In this document: positions 10,459 to 22,050 of the stretch, piece after piece
Layout of the letters: every line of letters starts with the position of its first letter
Position numbering within the stretch: the stretch's first letter is position 1
DNA from: Edwardsiella anguillarum ET080813
GTDB lineage: Bacteria > Pseudomonadota > Gammaproteobacteria > Enterobacterales > Enterobacteriaceae
Assembly (NCBI RefSeq): GCF_000264765.2
Contig: NZ_CP006664.1
Location: 2,170,001 to 2,234,000 of the forward strand
Direction: 5' to 3'
DNA length: 64,000 nt
Translations under genes and position numbers: made by a program
Notes under the pieces: model-generated
Told to the model about the DNA's origin: nothing
Databases searched by the model: none
What the model saw: only the letters and a program-made list of their open reading frames with translations

Positions 10459-11946
10459 ATGAATAAAGAGATTCTGGCTGTTGTGGAGGCCGTTTCCAAC
10501 GAAAAGGCGCTGCCGCGCGAGAAGATTTTTGAGGCGCTGGAAACCGCGCTGGCCACGGCCACCAAGAAAAAATATGAGCAGGAAATCGATGTGCGTGTCG
10601 CCATCGATCGTAAATCCGGTGACTTCGATACCTTCCGCCGCTGGCTTATCGTTGACGAAGTGACCCAGCCAACTCGTGAAATTACGCTGGATGCGGCGCG
10701 TTTTGAAGATCCTGCGCTGGATCTGGGTGACTATGTAGAAGATCAGATCGAGTCAGTGACCTTCGATCGTATCACCACCCAGACCGCCAAGCAGGTTATT
10801 GTGCAGAAAGTGCGCGAGGCCGAGCGCGCGATGGTGGTTGATGCGTTTCGCGAGCACGAAGGCGAAATCGTCACCGGCGTAGTCAAGAAAGTTAACCGTG
10901 ACAGCATCTCCCTGGATCTGGGCAACAACGCGGAAGCGGTGATTGGCCGTGAAGACATGCTGCCGCGCGAAAACTTCCGCCCGGGCGACCGCATTCGCGG
11001 CGTACTGTATGCCGTGCGTCCGGAGGCCCGCGGTGCGCAGCTGTTCGTCACCCGCTCCCGTCCGGAGATGCTGATTGAACTGTTCCGTATCGAAGTGCCG
11101 GAGATCGGCGAAGAAGTGATCGAAATCAAGGGCGCCGCACGCGACCCGGGCTCCCGAGCCAAGATTGCCGTGAAGACCAATGATAAGCGCATCGATCCGG
11201 TCGGTGCCTGCGTTGGTATGCGCGGTGCGCGCGTGCAGGCGGTTTCCAGCGAGCTGGGCGGCGAGCGTATCGATATCGTTCTGTGGGATGATAATCCGGC
11301 GCAGTTCGTCATTAACGCTATGGCGCCTGCCGACGTGGCATCCATCGTGGTAGACGAAGACAAGCACACCATGGATATCGCCGTAGAGGCCTCCAACCTG
11401 GCTCAGGCCATCGGTCGTAACGGCCAGAACGTCCGTCTGGCGTCTCAGCTGAGCGGCTGGGAGCTGAACGTGATGACGGCGGAGGATCTGCAGGCCAAGC
11501 ATCAGGCGGAAGCCCATGCGGCCATCGATACCTTCACCAAGCATCTGGATATCGATGAAGAGTTCGCTACGCTGCTGGTCGAGGAAGGCTTCTCCACGCT
11601 GGAAGAGCTGGCCTATGTACCGGAGCGTGAGCTGCTGTCCATCGACGGTCTGGATGAAGAGACCGTCGAGGCGCTGCGCACCCGTGCCAAGAACGCGCTG
11701 ACGACGCTGGCGCTGGCGCAGGAAGAGAGCCTTGGCGACAACAAACCGGCGGACGATCTGCTCAATCTGCCGGGGATGGAACGCAGCGTGGCCTTTAAGC
11801 TGGCCGCACGCGGTGTATGTACGCTGGAAGATCTTGCCGAGCAGGGTGTCGACGACCTGACCGATATTGAAGGCCTGAACAATGAACAGGCGGGCGAGCT
11901 GATTATGGCTGCGCGTAATATCTGTTGGTTTGGCGATAGTGAATAA
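10459..11946 (+). CDS. nusA: Transcription termination/antitermination factor NusA
   Basis: Binds RNA polymerase; promotes pausing and intrinsic termination and takes part in rRNA antitermination. 495 aa, the enterobacterial length. Order: polymerase-binding N-terminal domain (about 1-125), S1 domain (about 135-200, [11 protein letters not shown]), KH1 and KH2 (about 205-345, with [12 protein letters not shown] and [12 protein letters not shown]), and two acidic repeats (about 365-495) that contact the alpha subunit. 24 bp before infB. In E. coli NusA feeds back on its own operon. Confidence 0.97.
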   Translation: MNKEILAVVEAVSNEKALPREKIFEALETALATATKKKYEQEIDVRVAIDRKSGDFDTFRRWLIVDEVTQPTREITLDAARFEDPALDLGDYVEDQIESVTFDRITTQTAKQVIVQKVREAERAMVVDAFREHEGEIVTGVVKKVNRDSISLDLGNNAEAVIGREDMLPRENFRPGDRIRGVLYAVRPEARGAQLFVTRSRPEMLIELFRIEVPEIGEEVIEIKGAARDPGSRAKIAVKTNDKRIDPVGACVGMRGARVQAVSSELGGERIDIVLWDDNPAQFVINAMAPADVASIVVDEDKHTMDIAVEASNLAQAIGRNGQNVRLASQLSGWELNVMTAEDLQAKHQAEAHAAIDTFTKHLDIDEEFATLLVEEGFSTLEELAYVPERELLSIDGLDEETVEALRTRAKNALTTLALAQEESLGDNKPADDLLNLPGMERSVAFKLAARGVCTLEDLAEQGVDDLTDIEGLNNEQAGELIMAARNICWFGDSE

Positions 11947-11970
11947 TGAACTGTAGCAGGAAGGAACAGC

Positions 11971-14676
11971 ATGGCAGAAGTAACGGTAAAATCACTGGCA
12001 GCAGAGATCCAAACTTCGGTTGAGCGCCTGGTACAGCAGCTGGCTGACGCAGGCATTAATAAATCACCCGACGACTCTGTGAGCCCCCAGGAACGCGAAG
12101 CGCTGCTGGCTCATTTAAACCGTGAGCACGGCGGATCTTCCGGTAAACTGACGCTGCAGCGTAAAACCCGCAGCACGCTGAGTGTCCCGGGCACCGGCGG
12201 TAAAAGCAAGTCAGTGCAGATTGAAGTCCGTAAAAAGCGCACCTATGTGAAGAGCGACGCGGCGGCCCAGCAGGCGGAAGCCGAGGCATCGGCGAAGCGC
12301 GAAGCGGAAGAACAGGCGAAACGCGAGGCAGAAGAGCAGACACAGCGTGAGATGGCCGAACAGGCCAAGCGTGAAGCTGCAGAGCAGGCCAAGCGTCAAC
12401 AAGAAGAACAAGCCAAACGTGAGGCCGCTGAAAAAGCTAAGCGTGAAGCAGCGGAAAAAGAAAAAGTGACTAACCAACATACCGACGAAAAAACTAAAGC
12501 TGCGCAGGCGGAAAAGGCCAAGCGCGAAGCTGAAGCCGCTGAACTGAAACGCAAGGCTGAAGAAGAAGCGCGCCGCAAGCTGGAAGAAGACGCCCGTAAG
12601 GTGGCTGAGGAAGCTCGCCGTATGGCCGAAGCTAACGAAGGCAAGTGGACCGAAAACGCTAGCGAAGAAGATAACAGCGATTACCACGTGACCACCTCTC
12701 ATCACGCTCGAGAAGCGGAAGATGAGAACGATCGCCAGGTTGAAGGCGATCGCCGTGCACGCGGCCGCGGTGGCAAAGCGGCCAAGCAGAAGAAAGGCAG
12801 CAAGCTGTCTGAGTCTAAGGCCGATCGCGAAGAGGCCCGCGCGGTCAACCGCGGCGGCAAAGGCGGTAAGCGCAAGCCGAGCTCGCTGCAGCAGGGCTTT
12901 ACCAAACCGGCCCAGGCGGTTAACCGCGACGTGGTGATCGGTGAAACCATCACCGTGGCTGAGTTGGCTAACAAGATGGCGGTGAAAGGCTCCCAGGTCA
13001 TCAAGTCGATGATGAAGATGGGCGCGATGGCGACCATTAACCAGGTTATCGATCAGGAAACTGCTCAGTTAGTCGCTGAAGAGATGGGCCATAAGGTGAT
13101 CCTGCGTCGTGAGAACGAGCTGGAAGAGGCGGTGCTGAGCGATCGTGATACCGGCGCTGCGGCTGAGCCGCGTGCGCCGGTCGTGACCATCATGGGCCAC
13201 GTTGACCACGGTAAAACCTCTCTGCTGGACTACATCCGCTCCACCAAGGTGGCGGCGGGCGAAGCCGGCGGTATTACCCAGCATATCGGTGCGTATCACG
13301 TACAGACCGATAACGGTATGATCACCTTCCTGGATACCCCGGGGCACGCCGCGTTTACCGCAATGCGTGCGCGCGGCGCCCAGGCGACCGATATCGTCGT
13401 TCTGGTGGTAGCGGCCGATGACGGCGTGATGCCGCAGACCATCGAGGCTGTCCAGCATGCCAAGGCCGCCGGCGTTCCGCTGGTGGTGGCGGTGAACAAG
13501 ATCGATAAGCCGGAAGCCGATCCGGATCGCGTGAAGAATGAGCTGTCCCAGTACGGTGTTATGCCGGAAGAGTGGGGCGGTGAAGCCCAGTTCGTCCATG
13601 TCTCCGCGAAAGCAGGGACCGGTATCGACGACCTGCTGGACGCCATCCTGCTGCAGTCCGAAGTGCTGGAGCTGAAAGCGGTGCGTAACGGCATGGCCAG
13701 TGGCGTAGTGATCGAGTCCTTCCTGGACAAGGGCCGCGGCCCGGTGGCGACGGTGCTGGTACGTGAAGGTACCCTGCACAAGGGTGACATCGTGCTGTGT
13801 GGCTTCGAGTATGGCCGCGTGCGCGCCATGCGTGACGAACTGGGCCGTGAAATCACGGAAGCCGGTCCGTCCATTCCGGTTGAGATCCTCGGGATGTCCG
13901 GTGTGCCGGCTGCCGGTGATGAAGCGACCGTGGTGCGTGACGAGAAGAAAGCCCGTGAAGTGGCGCTGTACCGTCAGGGCAAGTTCCGCGAAGTGAAGCT
14001 GGCGCGTCAGCAGAAAGCCAAGCTGGAGAACATGTTCTCCAACATGGTGGAAGGCGAAGTGTCCGAGCTGAATATCGTGCTGAAAGCCGACGTTCAGGGC
14101 TCTGTCGAGGCGATTGCCGACTCTCTGCGCAAGCTGTCTACCGATGAAGTGAAGGTGAAGATCGTGGGCTCTGGCGTAGGGGGTATCACTGAAACCGACG
14201 CGACCCTGGCCGCAGCGTCCAACGCCATTCTGCTGGGCTTCAACGTCCGTGCCGACGCCTCTGCCCGCCGCGTGGTGGAAACCGAGAACCTGGATCTGCG
14301 CTACTACTCCGTGATCTATGATCTGATCGACGAAGTCAAGCAGGCGATGAGCGGTATGCTGGCGCCGGAGTACAAGCAGGAAATCATCGGCCTGGCGGAA
14401 GTTCGCGATGTGTTCAAGTCACCGAAGTTTGGCGCTATCGCCGGCTGTATGGTGACTGAGGGCGTAGTCAAGCGTCACAGCCCGATCCGTGTTCTGCGCG
14501 AGAACGTGGTTATCTACGAAGGCGAGTTGGAATCCCTGCGTCGCTTCAAGGATGACGTCAACGAAGTGCGTAACGGCATGGAGTGCGGTATCGGCGTGAA
14601 GAACTACAACGACGTCCGTCCGGGCGACGTGATCGAAGTCTTCGAGACCATCGAAGTGAAACGCTCTATCGACTAA
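11971..14676 (+). CDS. infB: Translation initiation factor IF-2
   Basis: GTPase that brings fMet-tRNA to the 30S subunit and joins the subunits. 901 aa, slightly longer than E. coli. An N-terminal IF2 domain (1-50) is followed by a long Lys/Glu/Ala-rich helical region. A second N-terminal domain precedes the G domain: G1 GHVDHGKT at 409-416, G3 DTPGH at 455-459, G4 NKID at 509-512. The C-terminal fMet-tRNA-binding domain ends the protein. An in-frame GTG at codon 166 (12466) aligns with the E. coli IF2-beta start, but the nearby Met used for the gamma form is Glu here (see findings). Confidence 0.97.
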   Translation: MAEVTVKSLAAEIQTSVERLVQQLADAGINKSPDDSVSPQEREALLAHLNREHGGSSGKLTLQRKTRSTLSVPGTGGKSKSVQIEVRKKRTYVKSDAAAQQAEAEASAKREAEEQAKREAEEQTQREMAEQAKREAAEQAKRQQEEQAKREAAEKAKREAAEKEKVTNQHTDEKTKAAQAEKAKREAEAAELKRKAEEEARRKLEEDARKVAEEARRMAEANEGKWTENASEEDNSDYHVTTSHHAREAEDENDRQVEGDRRARGRGGKAAKQKKGSKLSESKADREEARAVNRGGKGGKRKPSSLQQGFTKPAQAVNRDVVIGETITVAELANKMAVKGSQVIKSMMKMGAMATINQVIDQETAQLVAEEMGHKVILRRENELEEAVLSDRDTGAAAEPRAPVVTIMGHVDHGKTSLLDYIRSTKVAAGEAGGITQHIGAYHVQTDNGMITFLDTPGHAAFTAMRARGAQATDIVVLVVAADDGVMPQTIEAVQHAKAAGVPLVVAVNKIDKPEADPDRVKNELSQYGVMPEEWGGEAQFVHVSAKAGTGIDDLLDAILLQSEVLELKAVRNGMASGVVIESFLDKGRGPVATVLVREGTLHKGDIVLCGFEYGRVRAMRDELGREITEAGPSIPVEILGMSGVPAAGDEATVVRDEKKAREVALYRQGKFREVKLARQQKAKLENMFSNMVEGEVSELNIVLKADVQGSVEAIADSLRKLSTDEVKVKIVGSGVGGITETDATLAAASNAILLGFNVRADASARRVVETENLDLRYYSVIYDLIDEVKQAMSGMLAPEYKQEIIGLAEVRDVFKSPKFGAIAGCMVTEGVVKRHSPIRVLRENVVIYEGELESLRRFKDDVNEVRNGMECGIGVKNYNDVRPGDVIEVFETIEVKRSID

Positions 14677-14734
14677 GTCTGTCGCACCGCCCGGGTCGGG
14701 CGGTGGATACGCGTTACAACAGCATATGCTAATC

Positions 14735-14760
14735 GGGGGGCTCAGGCCCCCCTGTTTGTC
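14735..14760 (+). terminator. GC-rich hairpin between infB and rbfA
   Basis: Perfect stem GGGGGGC / GCCCCCC with loop TCAG, then TGTTTGTC, ending just before the rbfA ribosome binding site. It could act as a weak terminator or tune rbfA translation. Confidence 0.45.
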
Positions 14761-14773
14761 TGGAGAAACTATC

Positions 14774-15172
14774 ATGGCAAGAGAATTTAGCCGCACTCAG
14801 CGCGTGGCGCAGGAAATGCAGAAAGAGATCGCCATTATCCTGCAGCGTGAGGTCAAAGATCCGCGGGTTGGCATGGCGACGGTATCCGGCGTCGAAGTCT
14901 CACGCGATCTGGCCTATGCCAAGGTGTTTGTCACCTTTTTGAACGACGGTGAGCCGGAGACGGTAAAAACCGGTCTGAAGGCGTTGCAGGATGCGTCCGG
15001 TTTTATCCGCATGCTGCTGGGTAAAGCGATGCGTCTGCGCGTGGTGCCGGAGCTGACGTTTGCCTATGACGCCTCGCTGGTTGAGGGGATGCGCATGTCC
15101 AATCTGGTGAGCAACGTGGTGAAAGACGATGAGGCGCGCAGGACCGCCGCCGATCGCGATGAGGAGGCGTAA
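14774..15172 (+). CDS. rbfA: 30S ribosome-binding factor RbfA
   Basis: KH-fold protein that binds the 30S subunit near the 5' helix of 16S rRNA; needed for 17S processing and cold growth. 132 aa from ATG 14774 with CTGGAG upstream. The upstream in-frame extension has no homology and crosses the hairpin at 14735-14752. Begins [19 protein letters not shown]. Its stop overlaps the truB start by one base (TAATG), so the two are translationally coupled. Confidence 0.96.
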   Translation: MAREFSRTQRVAQEMQKEIAIILQREVKDPRVGMATVSGVEVSRDLAYAKVFVTFLNDGEPETVKTGLKALQDASGFIRMLLGKAMRLRVVPELTFAYDASLVEGMRMSNLVSNVVKDDEARRTAADRDEEA

Positions 15173-16134
15173 TGTCTCGACCCCGTCGCCGCGGCCGCGA
15201 TATTAACGGCGTCCTGCTGCTGGATAAAGGGCAGGGGATGTCCTCTAACGATGTGCTGCAGAAGGTAAAGCGCATCTATAACGCCAACAAGGCGGGGCAT
15301 ACCGGCGCGCTGGATCCGCTGGCGACTGGGATGCTGCCGATTTGCCTGGGTGAAGCGACCAAGTTTTCTCAGTTTTTGCTGGATGCCGACAAGCGCTATC
15401 GTGTCGTCGCCCGCCTGGGGCAGCGTACCGATACCTCCGACGCCGATGGTCAAGTGGTGTGTGAGCGACCGCTGACATTCAGCGAGGCCGAGCTAGCGCA
15501 GGCGCTGGAGGGGTTCCGCGGCCCTGGTCGCCAGGTACCCTCTATGTATTCGGCGCTCAAGTACCAGGGGCGCCCGCTGTACGAATATGCTCGTCAGGGG
15601 ATCGATGTGCCGCGCGAATCGCGTGAGATCACGGTGTTTGAGCTGCGCTTTATCCGCTGGGAAGGGGATGAGCTGGAGCTGGAGATCCACTGCTCCAAGG
15701 GCACCTATATTCGCACCATTATCGACGATCTGGGCGAAGTGCTCGGCTGCGGCGCGCACGTTATCTATCTGCGGCGCCTGCAGGTTTCCGGCTATCCGAG
15801 CGAGCGGATGGTCACGCTGGAGCAGCTGCAGGCGCTGCTGGCGCAGGCGCAGCAGCAAGAGCGCGATCCCCGCCTGCTGCTCGATCCGCTACTGCTGCCG
15901 ATGGATACGGCCGCCGCGCACCTGCCGGAGGTGAATCTGTCGGAGATCGTCGCTGGCTATATACAGCTGGGGCAGCCGGTACAGACGCCGGACCTGCTGC
16001 AAAGCGGCATGGTGCGCATCAGCGTCGGGGCGGCGCGCCGCTTTATCGGCGTCGGTGAGGTGGACGAGCTGGGGCGCCTGGCGCCGCGCCGTATGGTAGT
16101 GGCATCGCGCCTCTCCGAGGACGATCCGGTCTGA
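15172..16134 (+). CDS. truB: tRNA pseudouridine-55 synthase TruB
   Basis: Converts U55 in the T loop of nearly all tRNAs to pseudouridine and also acts as an RNA chaperone. 320 aa against 314 in E. coli. The catalytic aspartate is D48 in [12 protein letters not shown]. The motif [10 protein letters not shown] and the C-terminal PUA domain (about 245-315) are present. It overlaps rbfA by one base and precedes rpsO by 147 bp, where rpsO has its own promoter. Confidence 0.96.
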   Translation: MSRPRRRGRDINGVLLLDKGQGMSSNDVLQKVKRIYNANKAGHTGALDPLATGMLPICLGEATKFSQFLLDADKRYRVVARLGQRTDTSDADGQVVCERPLTFSEAELAQALEGFRGPGRQVPSMYSALKYQGRPLYEYARQGIDVPRESREITVFELRFIRWEGDELELEIHCSKGTYIRTIIDDLGEVLGCGAHVIYLRRLQVSGYPSERMVTLEQLQALLAQAQQQERDPRLLLDPLLLPMDTAAAHLPEVNLSEIVAGYIQLGQPVQTPDLLQSGMVRISVGAARRFIGVGEVDELGRLAPRRMVVASRLSEDDPV

Positions 16135-16175
16135 GATTTGCGGCGTGCCAACCGCGCTCAGAATCGGCTGATTTC

Positions 16176-16204
16176 TTGCCAATGGGCGGGGTGCAGAGTA
16201 GAAT
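16176..16204 (+). promoter_or_regulatory. rpsO promoter
   Basis: -35 TTGCCA and -10 TAGAAT with a 17-base spacer, about 78 bp before the rpsO start. The leader that follows is where S15 represses its own translation in E. coli; I did not verify the pseudoknot fold. Confidence 0.7.
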
Positions 16205-16257
16205 AGCGCGGCTTATACATTGGGTTGCTGAATTAGAGATCGGCGCCCGTTTTTTAA

Positions 16258-16551
<294 letters not shown>

Positions 16552-16570
16552 TCTAACGATTTTCTGTAGC

Positions 16571-16600
16571 AAAGGGGCCAACGTTGGCCCCTTTCTTCTA
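16571..16600 (+). terminator. rpsO terminator
   Basis: AAAGGGGCCAAC pairs perfectly with GTTGGCCCCTTT, followed by a CTTCT tract, 20 bp after rpsO. In E. coli the equivalent element leaks into pnp. Confidence 0.75.
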
Positions 16601-16678
16601 GGAAGCAATGGCAAATCAGGTTAATGTATTGTCGTTGCAGATAAAAAGGGTGTAGCCGGCGTCTTGTTACAGAGGTTC

Positions 16679-16729
16679 GCGCGGCTAATGCAAGCCGCCG
16701 TCTGGGGACGGCGCTTTGCATTAGTCGCG
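16679..16729 (+). promoter_or_regulatory. Long hairpin in the pnp leader (RNase III autoregulation site)
   Basis: A long stem in which CGGCTAATGCAA and GCCGCCGTC pair with GACGGCG and TTTGCATTAGTCG around a small TGGG loop, about 80 bp before pnp. E. coli pnp has the same leader duplex: RNase III cuts it and PNPase degrades the product, repressing its own synthesis. The hairpin is seen; the mechanism is by analogy. E. coli also encodes the sRNA SraG in this spacer, which I could not confirm here. Confidence 0.75.
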
Positions 16730-16807
16730 AGAATGTGACAACGCCTCCGGTTATATAAAGGCACCGTTCCGCAGGGGCGGTGCGCGATAGATACAAGGAA
16801 TATGACT

Positions 16808-18931
16808 TTGTTAACGCCAACCGTTCGCAAATTCCAATACGGCCAGCATACCGTTACGCTGGAAACCGGCATGATGGCACGCCAGGCTACCGCAGCCGTG
16901 ATGGTGACCATGGATGACACCGCGGTATTCGTTACCGTGGTTGGGGCGAAAAAAGCCCGTGAAGGTCAGGACTTCTTCCCGCTGACCGTTAACTACCAGG
17001 AGCGCGCCTACGCGGCCGGTCGTTTCCCCGGCGGCTTCTTCCGCCGTGAAGGCCGTCCGGGCGAAGGTGAGACCCTGACCGCGCGTCTGATCGACCGTCC
17101 GATCCGCCCGCTGTTCCCGGAAGGCTTCCTCAATGAGGTGCAGGTCGTTGCGACCGTAGTTTCCGTGAATCCGCAGGTCAGCCCGGATATCGTGGCGATG
17201 ATCGGTGCATCCGCGGCGCTGAGCCTGTCTGGGATCCCGTTCAACGGCCCGATCGGTGCCGCTCGCGTGGGTTACATCAACGATCAGTACGTGCTGAACC
17301 CGACTCAGGATGAGCTCAAACAGAGCCGTCTGGATCTGGTGGTGGCCGGTACCGACAACGCCGTGCTGATGGTGGAATCTGAAGCCGATCTGCTCAGCGA
17401 AGATCAGATGCTGGGCGCGGTGGTCTTCGGCCACGAGCAGCAGCAGATCGTCATCGAAAATATCAAAGCGCTGGCCGCCGAAGTCGGTAAACCGCGCTGG
17501 GAATGGCATGCGCCGGAAGTGAATGTTGCGCTGCAGCGCCGCGTGGCCGAGATGGCCGAGGCCCGCCTGGGCGAAGCCTATCACATCACTGAAAAGCAGT
17601 CCCGCTACGCGAAAGTTGACGAGATCAAAGAGTCCGTCATCGCCGATCTGCTGGCGGAAGACGATGCGCTGGATGCCGGTGAGATCAGCGATATCCTGGG
17701 TGCGTTGGAGAAAGCCGTGGTGCGTGGCCGCGTTCTGCGCGGTGAGCCGCGTATCGATGGCCGTGAGAAGGACATGATCCGTGCGCTGGACGTGCGTACC
17801 GGCGTACTGCCGCGTACCCATGGCTCTGCGCTGTTTACCCGTGGCGAAACGCAGGCGCTGGTGACTGCGACCCTGGGCACCGAACGCGATGCGCAGAATA
17901 TCGATGAGCTGATGGGCGAGCGCACCGACCGTTTCCTGCTACACTATAACTTCCCGCCGTACTCCGTCGGTGAAACCGGGATGATGGGCTCACCGAAGCG
18001 CCGTGAAATCGGCCATGGCCGTCTGGCTAAGCGCGGTGTGCTGGCGGTAATGCCGTCTCAGGATGCGTTCCCGTACACGGTGCGTGTGGTCTCTGAAATC
18101 ACTGAGTCCAACGGTTCCTCCTCTATGGCCTCTGTCTGCGGTGCCTCTCTGGCGCTGATGGACGCCGGTGTGCCGATCAAAGCTGCCGTAGCGGGTATCG
18201 CCATGGGTCTGGTAAAAGAGCAGGATAACTTTGTCGTTCTGTCTGACATCCTGGGTGACGAAGACCACCTGGGCGATATGGACTTTAAAGTGGCCGGTAG
18301 CCGCGACGGCGTGACCGCGCTGCAGATGGATATCAAGATCGAAGGCATCACCCGCGAGATCATGCAGGTTGCCCTGAACCAGGCCAAGGGTGCGCGTCTG
18401 CATATCCTGGGCGTGATGGAGCAGGCGATCAATGCGCCGCGCGGCGATATTTCCGAATTCGCCCCGCGTATCCATACCATTAAGATCAATCCTGAGAAAA
18501 TCAAGGACGTGATCGGTAAGGGCGGTTCTGTGATCCGCGCGCTGACGGAAGAGACCGGTACCACCATCGAAATCGAAGATGACGGTACCGTGAAGATCGC
18601 AGCGACCGACGGTGATAAGGCCAAACACGCCATTCGCCGCATCGAAGAGATCACCGCCGAGATCGAAGTGGGCCGTATCTATCAGGGTAAAGTGACCCGT
18701 ATCGTTGACTTTGGCGCCTTTGTGGCCATCGGCGGCGGTAAAGAGGGTCTGGTTCATATTTCTCAGATCGCCGACAAGCGCGTAGAGAAAGTGACCGACT
18801 ACCTGCAGATGGGTCAGGAAGTGGCTGTTAAGGTGCTGGAAGTCGACCGTCAGGGTCGCGTACGCCTGAGCATCAAGGAAGCCAACGCCAGCGCAGCTGC
18901 GGGTCAGGACGCACCGACTGACGCAGAGTAA
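16808..18931 (+). CDS. pnp: Polyribonucleotide nucleotidyltransferase (PNPase)
   Basis: Trimeric 3'-5' phosphorolytic exoribonuclease, core of the RNA degradosome. TTG 16808 is preferred: AAGGA ends 8 bases before it, and the protein then starts [12 protein letters not shown] in register with E. coli. ATG 16802, two codons earlier, lies only two bases from that site. 707 aa: two RNase PH domains (about 1-210 and 310-540) around an all-helical linker, then a KH domain with GKGGSVI and an S1 domain with VDFGAFV. The leader hairpin suggests RNase III autoregulation. Confidence 0.96.
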   Translation: MLTPTVRKFQYGQHTVTLETGMMARQATAAVMVTMDDTAVFVTVVGAKKAREGQDFFPLTVNYQERAYAAGRFPGGFFRREGRPGEGETLTARLIDRPIRPLFPEGFLNEVQVVATVVSVNPQVSPDIVAMIGASAALSLSGIPFNGPIGAARVGYINDQYVLNPTQDELKQSRLDLVVAGTDNAVLMVESEADLLSEDQMLGAVVFGHEQQQIVIENIKALAAEVGKPRWEWHAPEVNVALQRRVAEMAEARLGEAYHITEKQSRYAKVDEIKESVIADLLAEDDALDAGEISDILGALEKAVVRGRVLRGEPRIDGREKDMIRALDVRTGVLPRTHGSALFTRGETQALVTATLGTERDAQNIDELMGERTDRFLLHYNFPPYSVGETGMMGSPKRREIGHGRLAKRGVLAVMPSQDAFPYTVRVVSEITESNGSSSMASVCGASLALMDAGVPIKAAVAGIAMGLVKEQDNFVVLSDILGDEDHLGDMDFKVAGSRDGVTALQMDIKIEGITREIMQVALNQAKGARLHILGVMEQAINAPRGDISEFAPRIHTIKINPEKIKDVIGKGGSVIRALTEETGTTIEIEDDGTVKIAATDGDKAKHAIRRIEEITAEIEVGRIYQGKVTRIVDFGAFVAIGGGKEGLVHISQIADKRVEKVTDYLQMGQEVAVKVLEVDRQGRVRLSIKEANASAAAGQDAPTDAE

Positions 18932-18944
18932 TCTCGTTGGTATT

Positions 18945-18975
18945 ACGGCTTCCCATTGTTGGGAAGCCGTTTGTT
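18945..18975 (+). terminator. Terminator after pnp
   Basis: Eleven-base stem ACGGCTTCCCA / TGGGAAGCCGT with a TTGT loop, then TTGTT. It separates pnp from nlpI. Confidence 0.75.
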
Positions 18976-19050
18976 ACGCTATCGCAGGATGCGATGGCAC
19001 GTTGATGGATGATAGGAAGTTTATCCGTGTTGGTCTTCGGGAGTTGGGAA

Positions 19051-19935
19051 ATGAAGCCTATCTTGCGCTGGTGTTATGTTGCGACAGCAATTCTGTTGGC
19101 AGGATGCAGCAACGCTGATTGGCGCCAAAACGAAGTACTGGCCATTCCTTTGCAGCCCTCGCTGCAGCAGGAGGTAATGCTGGCGCGCATGGAGCAGATC
19201 CTTGCCAGCCGAGCATTAACGGATGATGAACGCGCACAGCTTCTCTATGAGCGCGGAGTACTGTATGATAGTCTCGGACTGAGGGCGTTAGCGCGTAACG
19301 ATTTTTCGCAGGCGCTGGCCATTCGTCCTGATATGCCAGAGGTTTTTAACTATCTGGGTATTTATTTAACGCAGGCGGGCAACTTTGATGCCGCCTATGA
19401 AGCGTTTGATTCTGTACTAGAGCTTGATCCAACTTACAGCTATGCGCGTTTAAATCGCGGTATTGCCCTCTACTACGGCGGGCGGTATTCGCTAGCGCAA
19501 GATGATCTGCAGGCGTTTTATCAAGACGATCCCAACGATCCGTTCCGGTCGTTATGGCTTTACCTGGCTGAGCGTGAGCTTAATCAGGAGCAGGCGCTTA
19601 CGGCGCTAAGCCAGCGCTATAATAAAGCGAACCGGAGTCAATGGGGATGGAATATTGTCGAATTCTACCTGGGCAAAATCAGCGAGAAAACGCTGATGGA
19701 ACGCTTACAGGCAGATGCAACGGATAACACTTCGCTCGCTGAGCATCTCAGTGAAACTGACTTCTATTTAGGTAAACATTACCTGAGTCTGGGGGAAAAG
19801 AGCAGTGCTTCTGCATTGTTCAAACTGACGGTGGCCAACAACGTTCATAACTTTGTTGAGAACCGTTACGCACTGTTGGAATTGGCCCGCTTGGGTCAAG
19901 AGCAAGACGACATACCAGAATCGGACCAGCAATAA
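19051..19935 (+). CDS. nlpI: Lipoprotein NlpI
   Basis: Outer-membrane TPR lipoprotein; adaptor that brings the protease Prc to the endopeptidase MepS and scaffolds peptidoglycan hydrolases. 294 aa from ATG 19051 with GGGA upstream; the 14-codon upstream extension is not supported. Signal sequence 1-18 with lipobox LAGC and acylated C19. Tetratricopeptide repeats fill about 60-165 ([21 protein letters not shown]) and another lies near 230-270. Sits between pnp and deaD as in E. coli. Confidence 0.96.
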   Translation: MKPILRWCYVATAILLAGCSNADWRQNEVLAIPLQPSLQQEVMLARMEQILASRALTDDERAQLLYERGVLYDSLGLRALARNDFSQALAIRPDMPEVFNYLGIYLTQAGNFDAAYEAFDSVLELDPTYSYARLNRGIALYYGGRYSLAQDDLQAFYQDDPNDPFRSLWLYLAERELNQEQALTALSQRYNKANRSQWGWNIVEFYLGKISEKTLMERLQADATDNTSLAEHLSETDFYLGKHYLSLGEKSSASALFKLTVANNVHNFVENRYALLELARLGQEQDDIPESDQQ

Positions 19936-19974
19936 GCTGACGGGCATTTATATCCTTAAATCATTGATTTAATC

Positions 19975-19999
19975 GTCCTAACGGGCGAGGTTTTTTTGT
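19975..19999 (+). terminator. Weak terminator-like hairpin before deaD
   Basis: Short stem CGTCC / GGGCG with loop TAAC, then AGG and seven T. The stem is only five pairs, so any effect on nlpI-deaD read-through would be partial. Confidence 0.35.
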
Positions 20000-20038
20000 T
20001 CGTCATTTCATCTAATTTGAGCCGGTTCACACTTTTCA

Positions 20039-20116
20039 ATGAAAAATGTTGTTCGTTTTCTAGACGAGTTATGCAGACTGGCCGCCATTGCACATGAGGC
20101 ACGTTTACATGGCTGA
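20039..20116 (+). CDS. yrbN: Micro-ORF YrbN overlapping the deaD start
   Basis: 25-codon ORF, ATG 20039 to TGA 20114-20116, product beginning [16 protein letters not shown] and ending ARLHG. Its last codons overlap the deaD start in another frame (CATGGCTGA), so ribosomes ending here could restart on deaD. E. coli has a similar-sized ORF, yrbN, in the same place. The helix-like peptide and conserved position make it likely to be translated; its function is unknown. It may serve mainly to couple translation to deaD during cold shock. Confidence 0.6.
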   Translation: MKNVVRFLDELCRLAAIAHEARLHG

Positions 20117-22001
20117 GTTCGAAACTACTTTTGCTGACCTGGGGTTAGCCGCACCTATTATTGAAGCCCTGAATGATTTGGGCTATGAGAAGCCGTCACC
20201 GATTCAGGCGGCCTGTATTCCCCACCTGCTGAACGGGCGCGACGTGCTGGGCATGGCGCAGACCGGCAGCGGTAAAACGGCGGCGTTTTCCCTGCCGCTG
20301 CTGAACAATATCGATCCGTCCCTGAAAGCACCGCAGGTACTGGTGCTGGCGCCGACCCGCGAGCTGGCGGTACAGGTGGCTGAAGCCATGGCGGATTTCT
20401 CTAAGCATATGCACGGTATCAACGTGGTTGCCCTGTACGGCGGCCAGCGTTATGACGTTCAGCTGCGCGCCCTGCGTCAGGGGCCGCAGATCGTGGTCGG
20501 TACGCCGGGCCGTCTGCTGGATCATCTGAAGCGCGGTACGCTGAGCCTGACCAGCCTGCGCGGACTGGTGCTGGACGAAGCCGACGAAATGCTGCGTATG
20601 GGCTTTATTGAAGACGTTGAGACCATCATGGCGCAGATCCCGGCGGAGCATCAGACTGCACTGTTTTCTGCCACCATGCCGGAGGCGATCCGACGTATCA
20701 CCCGTCGCTTTATGAATGAGCCGCAGGAAGTGCGCATCCAGTCTAGCGTGACGACCCGCCCGGACATCAGCCAGAGCTACTGGACGGTGTATGGGATGCG
20801 TAAAAACGAAGCGCTGGTGCGTTTCCTGGAAGCGGAAGACTTTGATGCGGCGATCATCTTCGTGCGCACCAAGAACGCCACCCTGGAAGTGGCCGAAGCG
20901 CTGGAGCGTAACGGCTACAGCAGCGCGGCGCTGAACGGCGACATGAACCAGGCGCTGCGTGAGCAGACCCTGGAGCGCCTGAAAGACGGTCGTCTGGATA
21001 TCCTGATCGCGACCGATGTGGCCGCCCGTGGGCTGGACGTCGATCGCATCAGCCTGGTCGTCAACTACGACATCCCGATGGATGCCGAGTCCTATGTGCA
21101 CCGTATCGGCCGTACCGGCCGCGCCGGTCGCGCCGGCCGTGCGCTGCTGTTCGTTGATAACCGTGAACGCCGTCTGCTGCGCAACATTGAGCGCACCATG
21201 AAGCTGACCATTCCAGAAGTGGAACTGCCGAACGCCGAGCTGCTTAGCACTCGCCGTCTGGCCAAGTTTGCTGCCCGTGTTCAGCAGCAGCTGGAGAGCA
21301 GCGATCTGGATCAGTACCGTGCGCTGCTGGCCAAGCTGCAGCCGGAAGATGAGCAGGATATGGAGACGCTGGCCGCCGCGCTGCTGAAGATGGCGCAGGG
21401 CGAACGTCCGCTGATCCTGCCGCCGGACCCGGTGGTTGAACGTCGTCCGCGTCGTGAATTCCGCGAGCGTGATGAGCGCGGTGGCGATCGCTTCGCCCGT
21501 CGCGAGCGCGATGAGCGCGGCGGTGAGCGCCCGCGTCGTGAGCGCCGCGAAGTCGGTGATATGGAGCTGTATCGCATCGAAGTGGGTCGTGACGATGGCG
21601 TCGAAGTTCGTCATATCGTGGGTGCAATCGCTAACGAAGGCGATATCAGCAGCCGCTATATCGGCAACATTCGTCTGTTCGGTTCGCACTCCACCATCGA
21701 GCTGCCGAAAGGCATGCCGGGCGATCTGCTGACGCACTTTACCCGTACCCGTATCCTGAACAAGCCGATGAATATGCAGCTGATCGGTGATGCGCCGGCG
21801 CGTGAGCCGCGTCGTGAGCGCGGTGGTGAGCGTCGCAGCTTCGGCGGTCGCGACGGCGGTCGTGATGGCGATCGCCGCAGCTTTGGCGGTCAGCGTCGTT
21901 TCTCTGACGATCGCCGCGGCGATCGCGGGTTCAATCGCGATAGTCGCAGCACCCGCTCAGACGACAATGGCCACAGCCGTCGTCGCTTCAACGATGCGTA
22001 A
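20109..22001 (+). CDS. deaD: ATP-dependent DEAD-box RNA helicase DeaD/CsdA
   Basis: Cold-shock RNA helicase that unwinds structured RNA, helps 50S assembly and joins the cold degradosome. 630 aa from ATG 20109 ([13 protein letters not shown]). Motifs in order: Q motif, AQTGSGKT at 50-57, PTRELA, GGQ, TPGR, DEAD at 156-159, [14 protein letters not shown] and [11 protein letters not shown] DbpA-like RNA-binding domain lies near 480-555, then a disordered Arg/Gly/Asp-rich tail, also found in E. coli. Ends at a strong terminator. Probably coupled to yrbN. Confidence 0.97.
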   Translation: MAEFETTFADLGLAAPIIEALNDLGYEKPSPIQAACIPHLLNGRDVLGMAQTGSGKTAAFSLPLLNNIDPSLKAPQVLVLAPTRELAVQVAEAMADFSKHMHGINVVALYGGQRYDVQLRALRQGPQIVVGTPGRLLDHLKRGTLSLTSLRGLVLDEADEMLRMGFIEDVETIMAQIPAEHQTALFSATMPEAIRRITRRFMNEPQEVRIQSSVTTRPDISQSYWTVYGMRKNEALVRFLEAEDFDAAIIFVRTKNATLEVAEALERNGYSSAALNGDMNQALREQTLERLKDGRLDILIATDVAARGLDVDRISLVVNYDIPMDAESYVHRIGRTGRAGRAGRALLFVDNRERRLLRNIERTMKLTIPEVELPNAELLSTRRLAKFAARVQQQLESSDLDQYRALLAKLQPEDEQDMETLAAALLKMAQGERPLILPPDPVVERRPRREFRERDERGGDRFARRERDERGGERPRRERREVGDMELYRIEVGRDDGVEVRHIVGAIANEGDISSRYIGNIRLFGSHSTIELPKGMPGDLLTHFTRTRILNKPMNMQLIGDAPAREPRRERGGERRSFGGRDGGRDGDRRSFGGQRRFSDDRRGDRGFNRDSRSTRSDDNGHSRRRFNDA

Positions 22002-22022
22002 TCGGCAGCGATAAGCGCATAG

Positions 22023-22050
22023 AAGGCCAGCCCTCGGGCTGGCCTTTTTT
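22023..22050 (+). terminator. deaD terminator
   Basis: Ten-base stem AAGGCCAGCC / GGCTGGCCTT with a CTCG loop and a run of six T, 22 bp after deaD. Confidence 0.85.

Noticed and set aside
20196..21737. 513-codon open frame antisense to deaD
   Set aside because: Low-complexity shadow of DeaD codons; no ribosome binding site or recognisable domain.
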